From: Platynereis dumerilii
Taxonomy: Eukaryota > Annelida > Polychaeta > Phyllodocida > Nereididae
Assembly: GCA_026936325.1 (NCBI GenBank)
Contig: JAPTHN010000004.1
Coordinates: 45,969,289 to 46,033,288 of the forward strand
Direction of reading: 5' to 3'
DNA: 64,000 nt
Part shown: positions 12,640 to 25,149 of the stretch, piece by piece
Position numbering within the stretch: the stretch's first letter is position 1
Layout of the letters: each line of letters opens with the position of its first letter
Notes under the pieces: model-generated
What the model was told of the DNA's origin: nothing
Database searches by the model: none
The model's input: the letters and a program-made list of their open reading frames with translations, nothing else
Position numbers and translations under genes: made by a program

Positions 12640-13000
12640 AAGATTTGTAGCTTTACAGTCAAACTGAACGTCCAATCCTGGCATTGCCATATTCAGTAAT
12701 GTTGAAGTGCCAGGCATCAATATGCCACTAACAGCCACCGTGCATTTTCCTAGACTAAAGTAATAGCAAAGGAAAAAAGGATATGCCATAATGCCATATG
12801 TCCGACAGCTGGTGCAATGCTTGTTATGGATATTTCGTACGAGGAATATCTCTTATAAGATTGGCAGTTCTTAATTAATTCTCCAATAACTCTGCATATG
12901 AAATCCAAACTGGTTGCCTTTTGAACAGGATTCTTAATTGACAACCAAGATATCATTTTTTTAACACTTAGTAGTTAAAAGGCCAGCTTAGACATCCGAT
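12640..13000. repeat. Diverged fragment of module D
   Basis: 12780-12955 resembles 15340-15500 and 17340-17500 (gcagttctt, ccaataactctgca, ctggttgcc, cttaattgacaacca). It is much more diverged than the two full D copies. No coding potential. Confidence 0.5.
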
Positions 13001-13309
13001 AAATTTATTGTTTATGAGTGCATCTGGACAAAAACATATCATCACATCTCTTCACGTCAAACGAGACCAATCTTCAAAAATATTTTTGTCTGCCACCATA
13101 TACTACATAGTTACTATTGCATAAAAATAATATTATTTGATTTTGTATGCTTTATTTTATTCTCTCCCATTACAATGACATGTGTATCGATTGTTTTTTA
13201 TAGATGGCAATTGAAAGAATATATATAAATATTGACTTTCACAAAGAGAAGCTATAATTCAACAGTGGTAGCCAGACATACTGGTATAGATGAGAAAAAT
13301 AGCAAAGCA

Positions 13310-13760
13310 TAGTAGACAAATAGTAATTGCTGATTTGCCGCAAGCAACAGTATGACAAAAGACAGAATAAATAGCAAAGAAATCAGAACATCAATCTCGG
13401 AGAATAGGGATGCATAATCATGCAATCATCTCAAAGTCTGCTCTTTTTTCTTGTCTTGATATTGGGCTGAGTAGCAATGAGCACCAATGAGTACCAATGA
13501 AGCTCTTGTGTTACAACAGAATCAAGATCTAGAGGAGGGTCATTGGTTGACATTCTCCTCCTCTATAGCCCAATGGCATGCAACAGAAGCATGTCCCTGA
13601 GAACAATCTCATATTGTATCTGATCGACACATCCACCACCCGCCTTGCTGAAATTGGCAGCCCTCGGCATGCCCCTAGCTTATGCCATGTATATTAGACC
13701 ATTTGCAAGGCAGGTCTGGCTGCTTCCTGTCCACCTTCTATGGATTATCTGTCTCTACAT
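13310..13760 (-). repeat. Repeat module A, inverted copy A4
   Basis: Starts tagtaattgctgatttgccg and carries the conserved accacccgccttgct, ccatgtatattagaccattt and ggcaggtctggctgcttcct segments, ending near ggattatctgtctc. Same orientation as A3 and A5. Confidence 0.75.
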
Positions 13761-14329
13761 GTACATTAAACATACGACAAGTCTCACTTGGTTTAGTTCA
13801 GTGTCATCAGTGAAACTAGAGTGCTTCATTTTTTGTTAAATCGATGAACCTAAAAATTTACCTATATATTAACCAGTTTCCCTAAGGATGATCTCTCTAT
13901 CAGATTTTTATTATTTTGGTCGCAGGAAAATTTTAGGATGTCATCAGAATGCCAGACCTTTGACGTACTTATGTACAAACTTACTTTTTGCTCATGTTGC
14001 GAGGGATTTACAGGTTCATATCACATTTAAATTTAAAAATAAATGATTGATCAACTTTCTGTCCTCCTCATTGAATCATAATCATCATTATTATAGTAAT
14101 GGTCATCACCAAGCACTGACGATGTTCAGATTTGAATCTTATTTATTTTATATGCACAATAGAGAACTGGCACAGAATGATACTGAAGTTCATTTGACTA
14201 ATGAGTTGGCTGTTGGAAGACGTAAAGCCAAGAATTGATTCAAATATGCATACTCTTATGCAGCAATGTAACATGACAGCAAAAAACAGTCAGATATTCA
14301 GGCTGATAAGGCCAACAACAAATCTCATT
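13761..14329. other. Gene-free spacer between A4 and A5
   Basis: No exon, RNA gene or repeat family recognised. Confidence 0.5.
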
Positions 14330-14800
14330 AGACAGATAGTAATTGCTGATTTGCTGAAAGCAGCAGTATGATACAGTACCAGATAAATAACAAGGAAATG
14401 AGGAAATCACTCTTAGGTGATTGCGGCGCATAACGATGCCATAACGGAAAGTTACTGTGTTCTCAAGCATTGGTATAGTACTCGGTGGTGATCAGTACAA
14501 ATAAGGACCTCAAGATTCCATGTCACAAGGGACTGAAGAGGCAGTATAGGGACCATGCTCCAAACGGATTCCACCATGGGCCAACTGCATGCAACAAGAT
14601 GAGTATGTCCCTGAGAACAATCTCATATCATTTCCGATTGACACATCCACCACCCGCCTTGCTTGCCTTGCTCAAATTGGCAGCCCCCGGCAAGCCCCTA
14701 GCTTACGCCTGGTATATTATACCATTTGCAAGGCAGGTCTAGCTGTTTCCTGCCTACTTCCTAGGGATTATCTCTCTATACTTTAAACCGACCTCCGACT
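14330..14800 (-). repeat. Repeat module A, inverted copy A5
   Basis: Starts tagtaattgctgatttgctg, with the same core (accacccgccttgcttgcct, cggcaagcccctagcttacg, ggcaggtctagctgtttcct). It abuts the first D copy. Confidence 0.75.
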
Positions 14801-14844
14801 TCTGATATCAATCTATCTACCTGTCGATCTATATTTTGTCATTA

Positions 14845-16705
14845 TTTCACCTAACATTGTATTGTCTGATCGATGTATCAATTCCCCATACATTCTTTGA
14901 CTTAATTGATCAATTAACTACATCAGCATGTGGCAATCGGTTTGGTTATCCCTGAATCTTTCATTGTATGAGCTCATCTATCTGTTCTGAACAATAAGAA
15001 CTAAGCTCCTATGACACAAGTTAGGGTAGTGTGATGGCAAACCGACACTTGATTGAAATGCCTTGTTGCCCCTTTCGCAATTATGTCGAACGAAGATTAT
15101 ATGAAAGCTCATCTTAAGTCTTATTAGCCTACTTATGCAGATTTTTTTATTGCATATTTGTGTGGAGTTTAGAATTTAAATTTAAATTGAAACCTTACAC
15201 TTCTGAAAACTAAAAGCTTTTCAATACCAGAGTAAACGTCAAGGCAATATGTCCACAATATTGAAATTTTCTTACTATTCACTAAGAAAAACAACAAAAG
15301 AGAAAAGATAGCTTGATAAAGAAGAGAAAAATTATGCATATGTGACCAGCTGGCTTTCTTGATGGGATGTTTATTATGGTAATTTGATAAGCGGAATTCC
15401 CAGATGTGATTGACAGTTCTGAATGACTTTGCCAATAACTTTGCAAGCTGCCTCCCAGCTGGTCGTTGCTTGACAAGATTCTAAATTGACAACCAGGATC
15501 ATGTGTCAGAATACAAGGCCCGATGGTGAGTGGGGTAATGGTTAAATATCCCACATTTGGGATTAATGCAGATGGACAGGTACATGCTGTGGACCCACTC
15601 TCCTATAAGTAGTTCCGTACAGCTGTCTTGTCTCATCTTTCAAAACTTCAGGACCAGGAAACTTAAGCATCACCAGATTAGTGAATCGGGAAGCTTTCCT
15701 GGACTATCTTCATCTATACATCTATATGAAAAGCAAATGTCTGGAGCTATGAATAAGAAAGTTTAAGACAGATTGAGGATATCTGCACACACTCCTAAGA
15801 TAGTTTGATGTGTCAATCTGCTTTCATCAACTTTGCGATCATATTTATGTTTATTTGTAAGATACTGCCACATGTATTTCTAGATGGTGCAACTTACAAT
15901 AAAAAAAAAGTTTTTCTAATAAAATTCTAAAATTTTGCAATTGAACCATCCATAAACATACCTCAAGAATGCCTGTTGCCTGTCTCGCAAACTTACTGCG
16001 CACATAAAGCCAAGTGAAAAAAAAGTGGTCACAAGAATTTGTGCTATGAACAATTATATAAACCAACCATATGGAAGAGAATTTCCATAGACAAGGCACA
16101 CTGTTTTTACAAACTAACAGCATAGACACAGACACCCTGCAGAATGTGCAGATATACAAAGTGATATTTCTTACACAGACACCCTGCAACCATGGAAAGT
16201 CATATTTCTCTTTCATGTCCCCCTTCGGAAGGATATCGTGGCATAATTAAATCATGGGGAAATCTGAGCCAGGGTAAGATCGATATCGATAAAGTTCTTG
16301 CTTCTGCTGCCATTCAAATTTCATATCTATAATAACTACAAGCCCTTCACTCAACCCCTTCCCTTGGGATAAGAAGGCCAATGATGTCAAGGTGATTCTG
16401 AAACAATATTTCAATATTGACATCTATTGTGTGCATATAATCTAATTCAATTAGATTCAGAATTTTGGACTCTCAACAATTGTCCATTTTGATAATGATA
16501 ACTGCTTGCGAAGGTTGGAGTGAAATCCGATATGACTCTTTTACCAAGGTGGCTTAACAATGGTGAAGCTGCCTTTCATAATTGTATTGACAGAAGTGAT
16601 CTCTCCATCTATTGACATATTGACTGATCATACAGTCGACCATGTGACTTCTCTATTCAATATTATACTTGGGAACATTGGTGTTGAAAGACACTTTAAC
16701 TTCTG
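14845..16705 (+). repeat. Tandem duplication module D, copy D1
   Basis: Pairs with 16925-18545. Two blocks are nearly identical by eye: 15340-15700 (for example gcagatggacaggtacatgc) and 16130-16670 (for example tttctctttcatgtccccct). The parts between are more diverged and differ in length. Open frames on either strand are shared with D2 but carry no recognisable domain. Confidence 0.8.
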
Positions 16706-16924
16706 ATGCATGATAATGTTAAAATACTTTTTAATACAAATCTGTCTGACTTTCCACAGTGCAACATAATTATATTGATAATAAATCCATAATTTAGATG
16801 TTTTCACAGTGCACTTCTCAAAAGGGAACGGTCGAATATCTTTCATGTATTCAAATCTCAAGCATCATAAGTCGTGATGATACAGAGTCAGCTCAGTTTT
16901 GACAAACTTTCTCATATCAAACTT

Positions 16925-18545
16925 TCTCTTTTTTTGTGACCATTTCATTCTACATTGTACTTATCAATCTATCTATCAATCCCTAATTGTACCTTATTTG
17001 ACTCAATTGATCGTCTAACACATTTTCAGGTAGTGCGATAGTGACCCTGCATATGACTGAAGTGCCTCATTACCTCTTTTTGCAATTATAAAAGACAAAT
17101 ATACTTGTCAACATTTCTTAAGTGTCATTGGCCTACTAATGCCGGCCTCCATGGCATATATATATGAGGATTTTAAAATCCACATTCAAATTGAAACTGC
17201 ATTGTTGGGAACAAAAGGCTTTCCAATACAAGACAGCATCACAAGTCTATATGGCCAGAATGTCAAATTCTCTGACAATTCTCTGACTAAAACAACAGAA
17301 GAGAGAAAGTAAGATCATAAGGAAGAGAAAAAAAATTATGCATATGTGACCAGCTGGCATTCTTGATGGGATGTTTATTATGGTAATTTGATAAGCGGAA
17401 TTCCCAGATGTGATTGACAGTTCTGAATGACTTTGCCAATAACTTGACGAGCGGCATCCCAGCTGGTTGTTGCTTGACAAGAATAAAAATTGATGACAAG
17501 GATCATGTGTCAGAACACAAGTTCCAATGGCGAGTCAGGTAAAGGTTAAATATCCCACATTTGGGATTAATGCAGATGGACAGGTACATGCTGTGGACCC
17601 ACTCTCCTACAAGTAGTCCAGTACAGCTGTCTTGTCTCATCTTTCAAAACTTCAGGACCACAAGAACTTCAGCATCATCAGATTAGGGGATCGCTGAGCT
17701 TTCCTGGACTATCTTCAAGCACAATTTGTACATATCATCCTGTTTATATTTATTTGTTGTACTGCCGTAGGTGCCAATGTTCATAAACATAAAAATCACT
17801 TAATAATAATTTTTTCAAGACAGATGCTCTACTAAAATTCTAAAAATTTAATTGCAGTCAAATGATCCACAAACATATTCAATTAATGACGGTCACTGTT
17901 TGCATTGAATGCAATGGCAATCTTTCAGGGATGTGACTTCTATCAAGAACAACTGTAAAAGAGAATGCCTTGGGATATGAATAGAAGTACAATAATTTCA
18001 CAAACATACAGCTTACACACAGACACCCTACAGCCATGGGAAGCCATATTTCTCTTTCATGTCCCCCTTCAGAAGGATATTGTGGCATAATTAAATCATG
18101 GGGAAATCTGAGCCAGGGTAAGATCGATATCGATAAAGTTCTTGCTTCTGCTGCCATTCAATTTTCATATCTACGATAACTACGAGCCCTTCACTCAACC
18201 CATCCCTAGGGATAAGAAGGGCAATGATGTCAAGGTGATTCTGAAACAATATTTCAATATTGACATCTATTGTGTGCATATAATCTAATTCAATTAGACT
18301 CAAAATTATGGACTCTGAACAATTGTCCATTTCAATATCGATAACTGCTTTCGAAGGTTGGAATGAAATTCGATATTACTCTTTTACCAAGGTGGCGTTA
18401 ACAATGGTGAAGCTGCCTTTCATAATTGTATTGACAGAAGTGATCTCTCTATCTATTGACATATTGATTGATCATTCAATCGACTATGTGACTTCCCTAT
18501 CCAATTTAGGGGACAAAGTGGCAGAAACATACTTTAACTTCTAAC
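16925..18545 (+). repeat. Tandem duplication module D, copy D2
   Basis: Second copy of D in direct orientation, about 2 kb downstream of the first. It is shorter because the middle part (17760-17990) has lost sequence relative to D1. No coding signal. Confidence 0.8.
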
Positions 18546-19540
18546 TTGCGTTAGACCTCTTTATCCCTTCAATAATTTGAGCTGTGAAAAGCTGGGCACT
18601 AGACACATGCAAAAATGAATAATTCTTTGGAATATTTTGCAATAATTACGACTTAAATTTTAGTTATGCAAGCATGTGTGGTCTCTGCTTGTCACACCAC
18701 CTTTTTTGGACCACAAGGAGGGATATATGTATATATGACTAACAAAAATGAATGCTAGATTAAGATTACAAGCATGAGTTTGAGCACAGAAATTTGAGTG
18801 ACTGCAAGCGCGCATGCCTCACTTTCTGGGTGTGGTGTCCAACTATAACACTTAAAGCTGTTTGCATATTGGCGGTCCAAACAGTTTCAAAATTAACTTT
18901 CAACTTGGCTTAAAAATGTTTAGTTTGTGTCAGTTATGGTTAATCAGTTGATTCAGTGCTTAATACATGTAGCTAGCAGCGTAGGTGTCAATAAAAACAA
19001 AAAAACAAATGAAATGACTGGTGATACTTCATCAGAAAAGAGGATTAGGAGACCAACAGAAAACTGGCAATGACGTGGAAAAGCCAGTTTGCAAATTGAA
19101 AGTAAAATAATTAATTGGCCAAGCTGCAAAGAGCTCTAATGTTTACAGGCATATTTCGATACAAATATGTCTAACTTTTGATACAACACGAAATATAGAC
19201 ACATATTATATGAGAATTATGTAGCATCAAACTGATGTGTAAAATCTCCATATATATAAAATATAATTTCCACAGTGCAAGGTCGTTCTTGATACAAAAC
19301 ATCAATATATGCTTGTAAACATACGACTCACATCGTACAGAGTATGCTTTAAGAGAGAGCACAAAATTACTGTTTTTCAACAGGATTGATATCTGCAAAT
19401 GATCCAAAATATCATTTATATTATGATATAATTAGATACAGAATTTCACTATTATATACTCTAAATTCTTTCTTGTAATTTTCAAAATAAGCATGCCTTT
19501 TCTGATGAAGTAAAGCTTGTTCTTGTGCTCTACTTCTGAT
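18546..19540. other. Gene-free AT-rich stretch
   Basis: Nothing that I can support as exon, RNA or repeat. 19140-19430 loosely resembles 16680-16860 and may be another worn D fragment. Confidence 0.45.
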
Positions 19541-20300
19541 CGATGAACTGTTCCTGGAATATTTGCATTTTATCTAGACTGAACCTCATAATTTTTGTGT
19601 CCCAGATTAAATAATCATTTCAGTCAAATCTCAGATTATCATCGATCATAATTACATTTTGACATATTCCGAAGTTCATGGCTTGTTATTGATAAAAAGA
19701 TAATCCTCAGTTGTGCAGTGAATATCTTAGATTTAATGAGATCAAACCTCATAATGTCGGTGCCCTAGGTCAATAATTATTACTGGCAAATCTTAAATTA
19801 AGGCATTTTAACTGAGTGTAGGGGTTCATCTCTTGTTGTCGATCGACTTGAGTCATGAAATTCAGATTTATGAGTCGGATTAAGATATTTATCTGCTCAT
19901 GAAGGCTTATAGCTTTTTGTCAATCAATTCTAGTCAAGAATTAGGTATAATCTACTATGATTTCATAATATTGCATTCTAAAGTAAAAGTTTGTAACACC
20001 TTAAATTACAATGAAGGCTAGTAATTGTGAGCTAAAGGCTTTTTACAGCTGGGCATAAAGGCTAAATGATGCTCATCAGGTGTTGTCATTGGGTGCTGTC
20101 AATGGACTCAAGTAAAAGATTTGGCTTAATTGAGTACGGACCTCATAATTTGTGTCCCAGATTGAGTAATCATCACAGTGATGTCTCAGATTAAGGCGTA
20201 TCATAGCTGCGTATGGAGGCTCATTGCTTGTTGTTGAGCGAGTCGGGTCGAGATGAAAAGATAATCCGCAGTCCATAAACAAGTAGCGGTTTGACCGCCA
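19540..20300 (+). repeat. Decayed tandem repeat (cctcataat...gtcccagatt units)
   Basis: A phrase recurs with drift near 19585, 19745 and 20150: cctcataat, then gtcccagatt or a variant, a run about 'aataatca', then ctcagatta and a 'ttcat/gctcat...cttgttgt' segment. The arrangement suggests a unit of about 180 bp, heavily diverged. Confidence 0.45.
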
Positions 20301-20576
20301 TGCCATCTGTGCATATTAATTGAAGCTCATGACTTGCATGAAGCTCTAAGTGCCACTTGTGTATGGGGAACTCTTTGAGCAAAGTATTTAGAGCAGTCTT
20401 TATGCTCCAAATATCCCTTAATTCATGAGCGGTGCATGTTTATAAGCTCCAACGCATAAGCCGCCTGAACAAAATATTACGTGTTGGAGAATGTACAGTG
20501 GCTTTACATACATGTATTTTGTACATGTGCACATTGGCAAATAAGTGACATTAAACATGTTAAGTGCCACACATGT

Positions 20577-20762
20577 ACAGTGGTCCCTGGCCTGGGTTAC
20601 AAGACGCCCCATTAAGACCAACTTGCCTTATGTGACCACCTTCCTCCTGCTCTAATTAGTAGTATTTTAGTGAATTTTGCAACCTGAGAAGTGCTCCCCA
20701 ACCCCCATCAGAGACTACCCCTTGACCTCAGAAGGGGTGTTCCTATAATGTAGGCACCACTG
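20577..20762. mobile_element. Short TIR element (CAGTGGTSCCT ends)
   Basis: Ends are TA-CAGTGGTCCCT and AGGCACCACTG-TA, an 11-bp inverted repeat with one mismatch, flanked by TA. It is 186 bp with no open frame. No 8-bp duplication is present, so hAT is not supported. Confidence 0.55.
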
Positions 20763-20764
20763 TA

Positions 20765-22203
20765 TTATAATAATAATGTAAGTTGAGTGCTAGACCTCAC
20801 CAGCCTGAATGCTGAAATACATGAGCCCTAATCAGCCCATGCATAACTGCTTTACTGAAATTTATGGAATTTAGACATTATGGAATAAAAGGTATATGTC
20901 ACAGCGTAAACATTTTTTCTTAATGATACTATCATCGATTCTAGTTTCCCATTCAATAAGGTGATTTACCTCTTACACAATTTGACAGATATTATTTGAC
21001 CTTCGAGTATTGCTCAACATACTGCAACGCAATAACCTTCGGTGTATATTTGTTTATTTCTTTCTCGGGTGTAGCATATATTTGACATATAAGCCTCTTT
21101 ATGCCTGCAACCGAAAGCATTTTTGCAATCGTGGTGAATAGACTGCCATTTAGAGTCTGATCCGGGATAAATGCCTGATATACTACCGTACGTTTGTGAA
21201 CGTGAAAGATATTTGACAGCTGTTGACGTCATTCGACAAATCGAATCAGCGATGTTTATCAAATCCAAAATCAGCCTTTGATTGGCTAAGAGAGATATTG
21301 TTTCTTTTATATTATGCATGTAATATAAAAAATGTCACCAACTAATGATATGCTAGTATGTTTGATGAAAGTGGAGATTTACAAAACATTTATCATTATT
21401 GATATATATGTATTATATACAGGCCTTTTAGAAGCCAAATGACAATAATGACAGAATACAAAATATGGAATGTGATGAGATAACAGAGTGGTAGTTTCTT
21501 TTTACAGTCGATAAGTGCTTACAGAATTGGACTGAAATTTTCCTTGTGAGGTCATATCCCTGTCCATGCCATGTTATTCTCTTTGACTCATAAGCAATTT
21601 GTGAGGTAATATCCTATACTTTCAATGCTATCAATACAAGTCACCAACTGAGTGACAATGAGGTCACAAGTTACTCAATGACAGATTGACAGTTCATTTC
21701 AATCTGACCGGCCCCAGTACACAGACAATCGAAAGATACTGGCAGTAGTAATCATGATTCATTATTTACAAACCAAGTTAACTGTGATGATAAAACTCTA
21801 ACTACATGATTCCAATTTGGAGACTCCAAATTAAATTGGTATCAGGTATCAGGCATGAAACTTCATCATTGGAATCGGATTCAAACCATATTCTGGAGGC
21901 TCTGAAAAATTGTTTCCGTCCAGGAATCAAATCCGGGATCTCGTTTGACGTTTCTCCGATATATATTCTTCTACAGCAATATCAGTGTGTCGGATATACA
22001 AAGGAGTGAGGACACAATGCTAATAAGACAGAGTGCTCAGTCTCTCTATGGCCCCAGGCTAAAGTGCTCTGAGAAGTGGGTGACCTAATTTTCAGTGTCA
22101 TTGTCATCATGTGACGTGACAGCATGCAGCTACTCAAGCAGGCTTAGTACATGTAAGTACTCCAGTGAGTAGAGAAACACTGTTTGCAATTTGTTACTTG
22201 AGA
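20765..22203. other. Gene-free stretch
   Basis: No exon, RNA gene or repeat recognised. Short frames lack coding character. Confidence 0.5.
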
Positions 22204-22402
22204 ACACTGTAAAATTGGATAAACTGAGTCAGCTTAAATGATTGAGTGAGATGGTTGCACAATATCTTTGAGCTAACATATAGCTTGTTGTTTTCAGACA
22301 GATTATCTTAGCTGAAAACAGCAAGCAGTGTCACTTCAAAGATATTGTGTAACCACCTCACTCAATCATTCAAGCTGACTCAGTTCATCCAATTGCACAG
22401 TT
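22204..22402. mobile_element. Palindromic MITE (acactgtaaaatt family)
   Basis: An imperfect hairpin: acactgtaaaattggat ... ctgagtcagcttaaatgatt on the left and aatcattcaagctgactcag ... atccaattgcacagt on the right, with central gcttgttgttttcag / ctgaaaacagcaagc. A related copy lies at 39597-39771 in a UGCG intron. Confidence 0.7.
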
Positions 22403-23079
22403 TAAAATTTGTATTAAGGTATTTTGAAGCATTTCTGCAGTGCTTTTTTGTAAGTACAGCATAGCACCAAGGGTGGTAGTGAACAGAACCATGGCAGTGG
22501 ATGGTACTGACCTAGATGCAGAGAAAACTTGTTGAACCTCTCTGCACTTGTGTTTACAAGTAATGGCACTAGGACTTCTTTCACCACAAATCCTTTTAAT
22601 TTTAACCATAGACTATTCCCATTTCTCTACACCTGCAAACCCAACTATAGATATTATACACAATTATATCATTTTTTCATCAATCCTTATTATCTAGCCA
22701 GTATTAACTGAGGTGATAGCAAATACATTGTTTTCATCAACTCTTTTCTCTTCACCAAAAAAACCAAACCATAGATATAATATATAGGCTAATTAATATT
22801 ATTTTTTATCAATCCTTATCACCTTGCCAGTATAAACTAATGAGATGCTAAATAAGTTTGTTTTCTACAACTCATATGCCACATGTACTCCCCCCCCCCT
22901 CCACAATCCTAACCATGTCACTGCAACCTCTGTTGCTTGTGACCACACAATACATTATATCCTCAAGGTGACACATATTGTGTACACTAAGATCTCTTGC
23001 CAATCATTTTGGCTCCAACCATACAATTGCTATAAATACAAGGTCCACTACATGCATTACACACAATAACAATGTTTTC
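22403..23079. other. Gene-free stretch
   Basis: Nothing recognised beyond a short C-run near 22890. Confidence 0.45.
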
Positions 23080-24240
23080 TTTCACAGTGCCTTGATGGTG
23101 AGTTCCACAATTTCCTGAGTCTCTTCCAAATCCAATATCAATGGTTGTATTATACTAGACAACAATAGTGAGTTCCTCCGTGGCCTAATGGATAAGAGTG
23201 CTTGTTTGCACAACCACTGGCTCTGAGGGCGTGGGCTCGAATCCCACCCCGGAACTCAATTTAGTCCGAGCCCATGGGACATTAAATGGAGGCGGGTTAT
23301 ATCCAGTGTTCTATGCTGGGGCAACTGACTCACAGTCTTCTCATCCCCTAATCATACGGCGATTGCTTGCCTCAATATAGCCCACTAAGGTGCTGCAGTA
23401 CAAACAAACAAACATACTAGACAACAATAGTTGTATTTTAAAAGCCTTGAACCATGGATGTCACCACAATTGCCTGTGCCTTTTCTTAAACTAGTATTCA
23501 TTGTTGTATTCTAACTTAAATGTAGATGAAAAACAGGCCAGCAACCCGTATGATTCCCGTAACAAGATGACAATGTTTTAGGAGACAGCATTGGCTACTG
23601 CTATCAATTTCCTGAGTTTCTCTCTATACTTTGCTCGAAATACATGTCCACCACATGCATGTAAATTATATCACAAGAGCTTCAATTTTCACTGTTAAGC
23701 TAACAACTAATACTATGTTCAACAGTGCAACATTGAAGCTCCTGTGATGTATATCCTAATAGTAATACAATAATTCATTGAGAGAGCCTGGGCTGTTGAT
23801 GCCACACTTTCCTGTGTCTCGTTCAAAACAAGCATTTTCTGTGGTATCTAAAAGTACATGAAACACTACCATCCACCATGAAACATGTACATGTATTACT
23901 TTACAGAAAAACATGCCCAGAACTTGCATGAGGCCAATAACCAGATGATGACAATGTGACCATTGAGACAGCTTTGGCTGCTGGTACAGCAATTTCCTGT
24001 GTCTCTTTTCTGAGCATGTATTCATTGTTGTATTCAGAGGTGGATGAAGCACTACCATCCAACACGAAACCTGTATTACAGTACTAAAAACAGGCCCAGA
24101 TGATAACAATGTGTTCAAGGAGACAGCATTGGCTGCTGGTACCACAATTTCCTGTGTCTCTTTCAAAGCAACTGTTCATTGTTGTTGTAGTCAAAGGTCT
24201 GGGGTTGATCTATACCATCCCACATGAGACTGCAACCCTG
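23080..24240 (-). repeat. Tandem array of ~180-bp units, interrupted by a SINE
   Basis: The phrase (c/a)caatttcctg(a/t)gtctctt followed by tattcattgttgtatt and accatcca(c/a)catgaaac recurs near 23107, 23467, 23605, 23805, 23990 and 24145. Unit length is close to 180 bp where intact. The 136-residue minus-strand frame at 23756-24166 is a repeat artefact: it contains the same peptide twice in drifted form. Confidence 0.65.
23169..23413 (+). mobile_element. tRNA-Arg-like SINE with perfect 17-bp target duplication
   Basis: The head has an A box tggcctaatggataag and a B box ggctcgaatcc, close to tRNA-Arg; a ~150-bp unrelated body and an (acaa)n tail follow. Both sides carry atactagacaacaatag (23152-23168 and 23414-23430), a perfect duplication that points to recent LINE-driven insertion. 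It lies within the ~180-bp tandem array. It is not a working tRNA gene: the anticodon arm is disrupted. Confidence 0.9.
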
Positions 24241-25149
24241 TTATTTGCCTGGTGAACAACACAGGGAATTCGAACTGCAGCTCCAGTAAAGTACATTTAT
24301 AGATTTCTAATACATGTGTGGTCAATGGATGGCCAAAGCAGGCTGTGCTGGATGCTGGTATATTGCCCAATGTTATACAATGTGTACACTGGGGGTTTAT
24401 GGCATCTCATTCAGTAGATAATATAGTGTATACAACATAGGATAATAGGTATTGTGGTGTGTATTGAATACTAAATCTCTGCGAATGAATGGAGTACAAT
24501 TAGAAGGCATATACCAGACTGGCAGTATTGTCCCATACAGAATAACAGTGTTCTCCCCCCCTCTCCATCTATGCTGTTTCCCATACAACACCACAGCAGC
24601 TGTTCCAAGATGGATACACCCGTAAAGAGCAAACAGGATACAAATTAAAACCATGAACCAATCTCAATCTTACCTTGTCTGCATATCCATCACAATATGT
24701 AGCCACTATGCATGAAACACTCTGCTCCAGAGCAACAACAGTCCAATGCTATATGTGCTGTGCTGTAGCAGCCACCATCTCATTGAGCATCCATAGCAAG
24801 TGATGGCTTTGCCAGCCTCCTTCGATTTGTTGCTGGCTGCTGGCTGCTGCTGCTGCTGCTGTTAAAGCTGGCTGCAGTAGTTGGAGATCCAGCAGCTAGC
24901 AGCAGTGCACTGTGTTGTGGGCCACCATCTCCATCTACACAGCTCAGTATTACAGCCATGCTGGAGCACACATGTTGTGCAGTGCAGTACTACTTCAGGT
25001 TTGAAGGACAGTATAGTGCCATGTCGTCCAGTACAGTCCAGAACAGTGTTGTGTCACTTGTTGGCCAGACAGACAGCTAGACAGCTAGACAGACAGATAG
25101 ATGTAGTTTATTTTGACCTAAACAATGACTTTATTACAGTGATTATATG
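24241..25149. other. Gene-free; CAG/CTG-rich block
   Basis: 24770-24990 is richer in GC than its surroundings, with a (ctg)n run at about 24840. On the minus strand a splice-donor-like CAAG-gtaaga sits at 24670-24685. A first exon of an unseen minus-strand gene is possible, but no conserved protein is encoded. An open frame at 24780-24971 is poly-Ser/Gln-like and unconvincing. Confidence 0.3.

Noticed and set aside
23171-23256. tRNA gene
   Set aside because: A and B boxes are present, but the anticodon arm is disrupted and the unit has a SINE body, tail and target duplication.
23756-24166. 136-residue minus-strand protein
   Set aside because: It repeats the same peptide in drifted form because the DNA is a ~180-bp tandem array.
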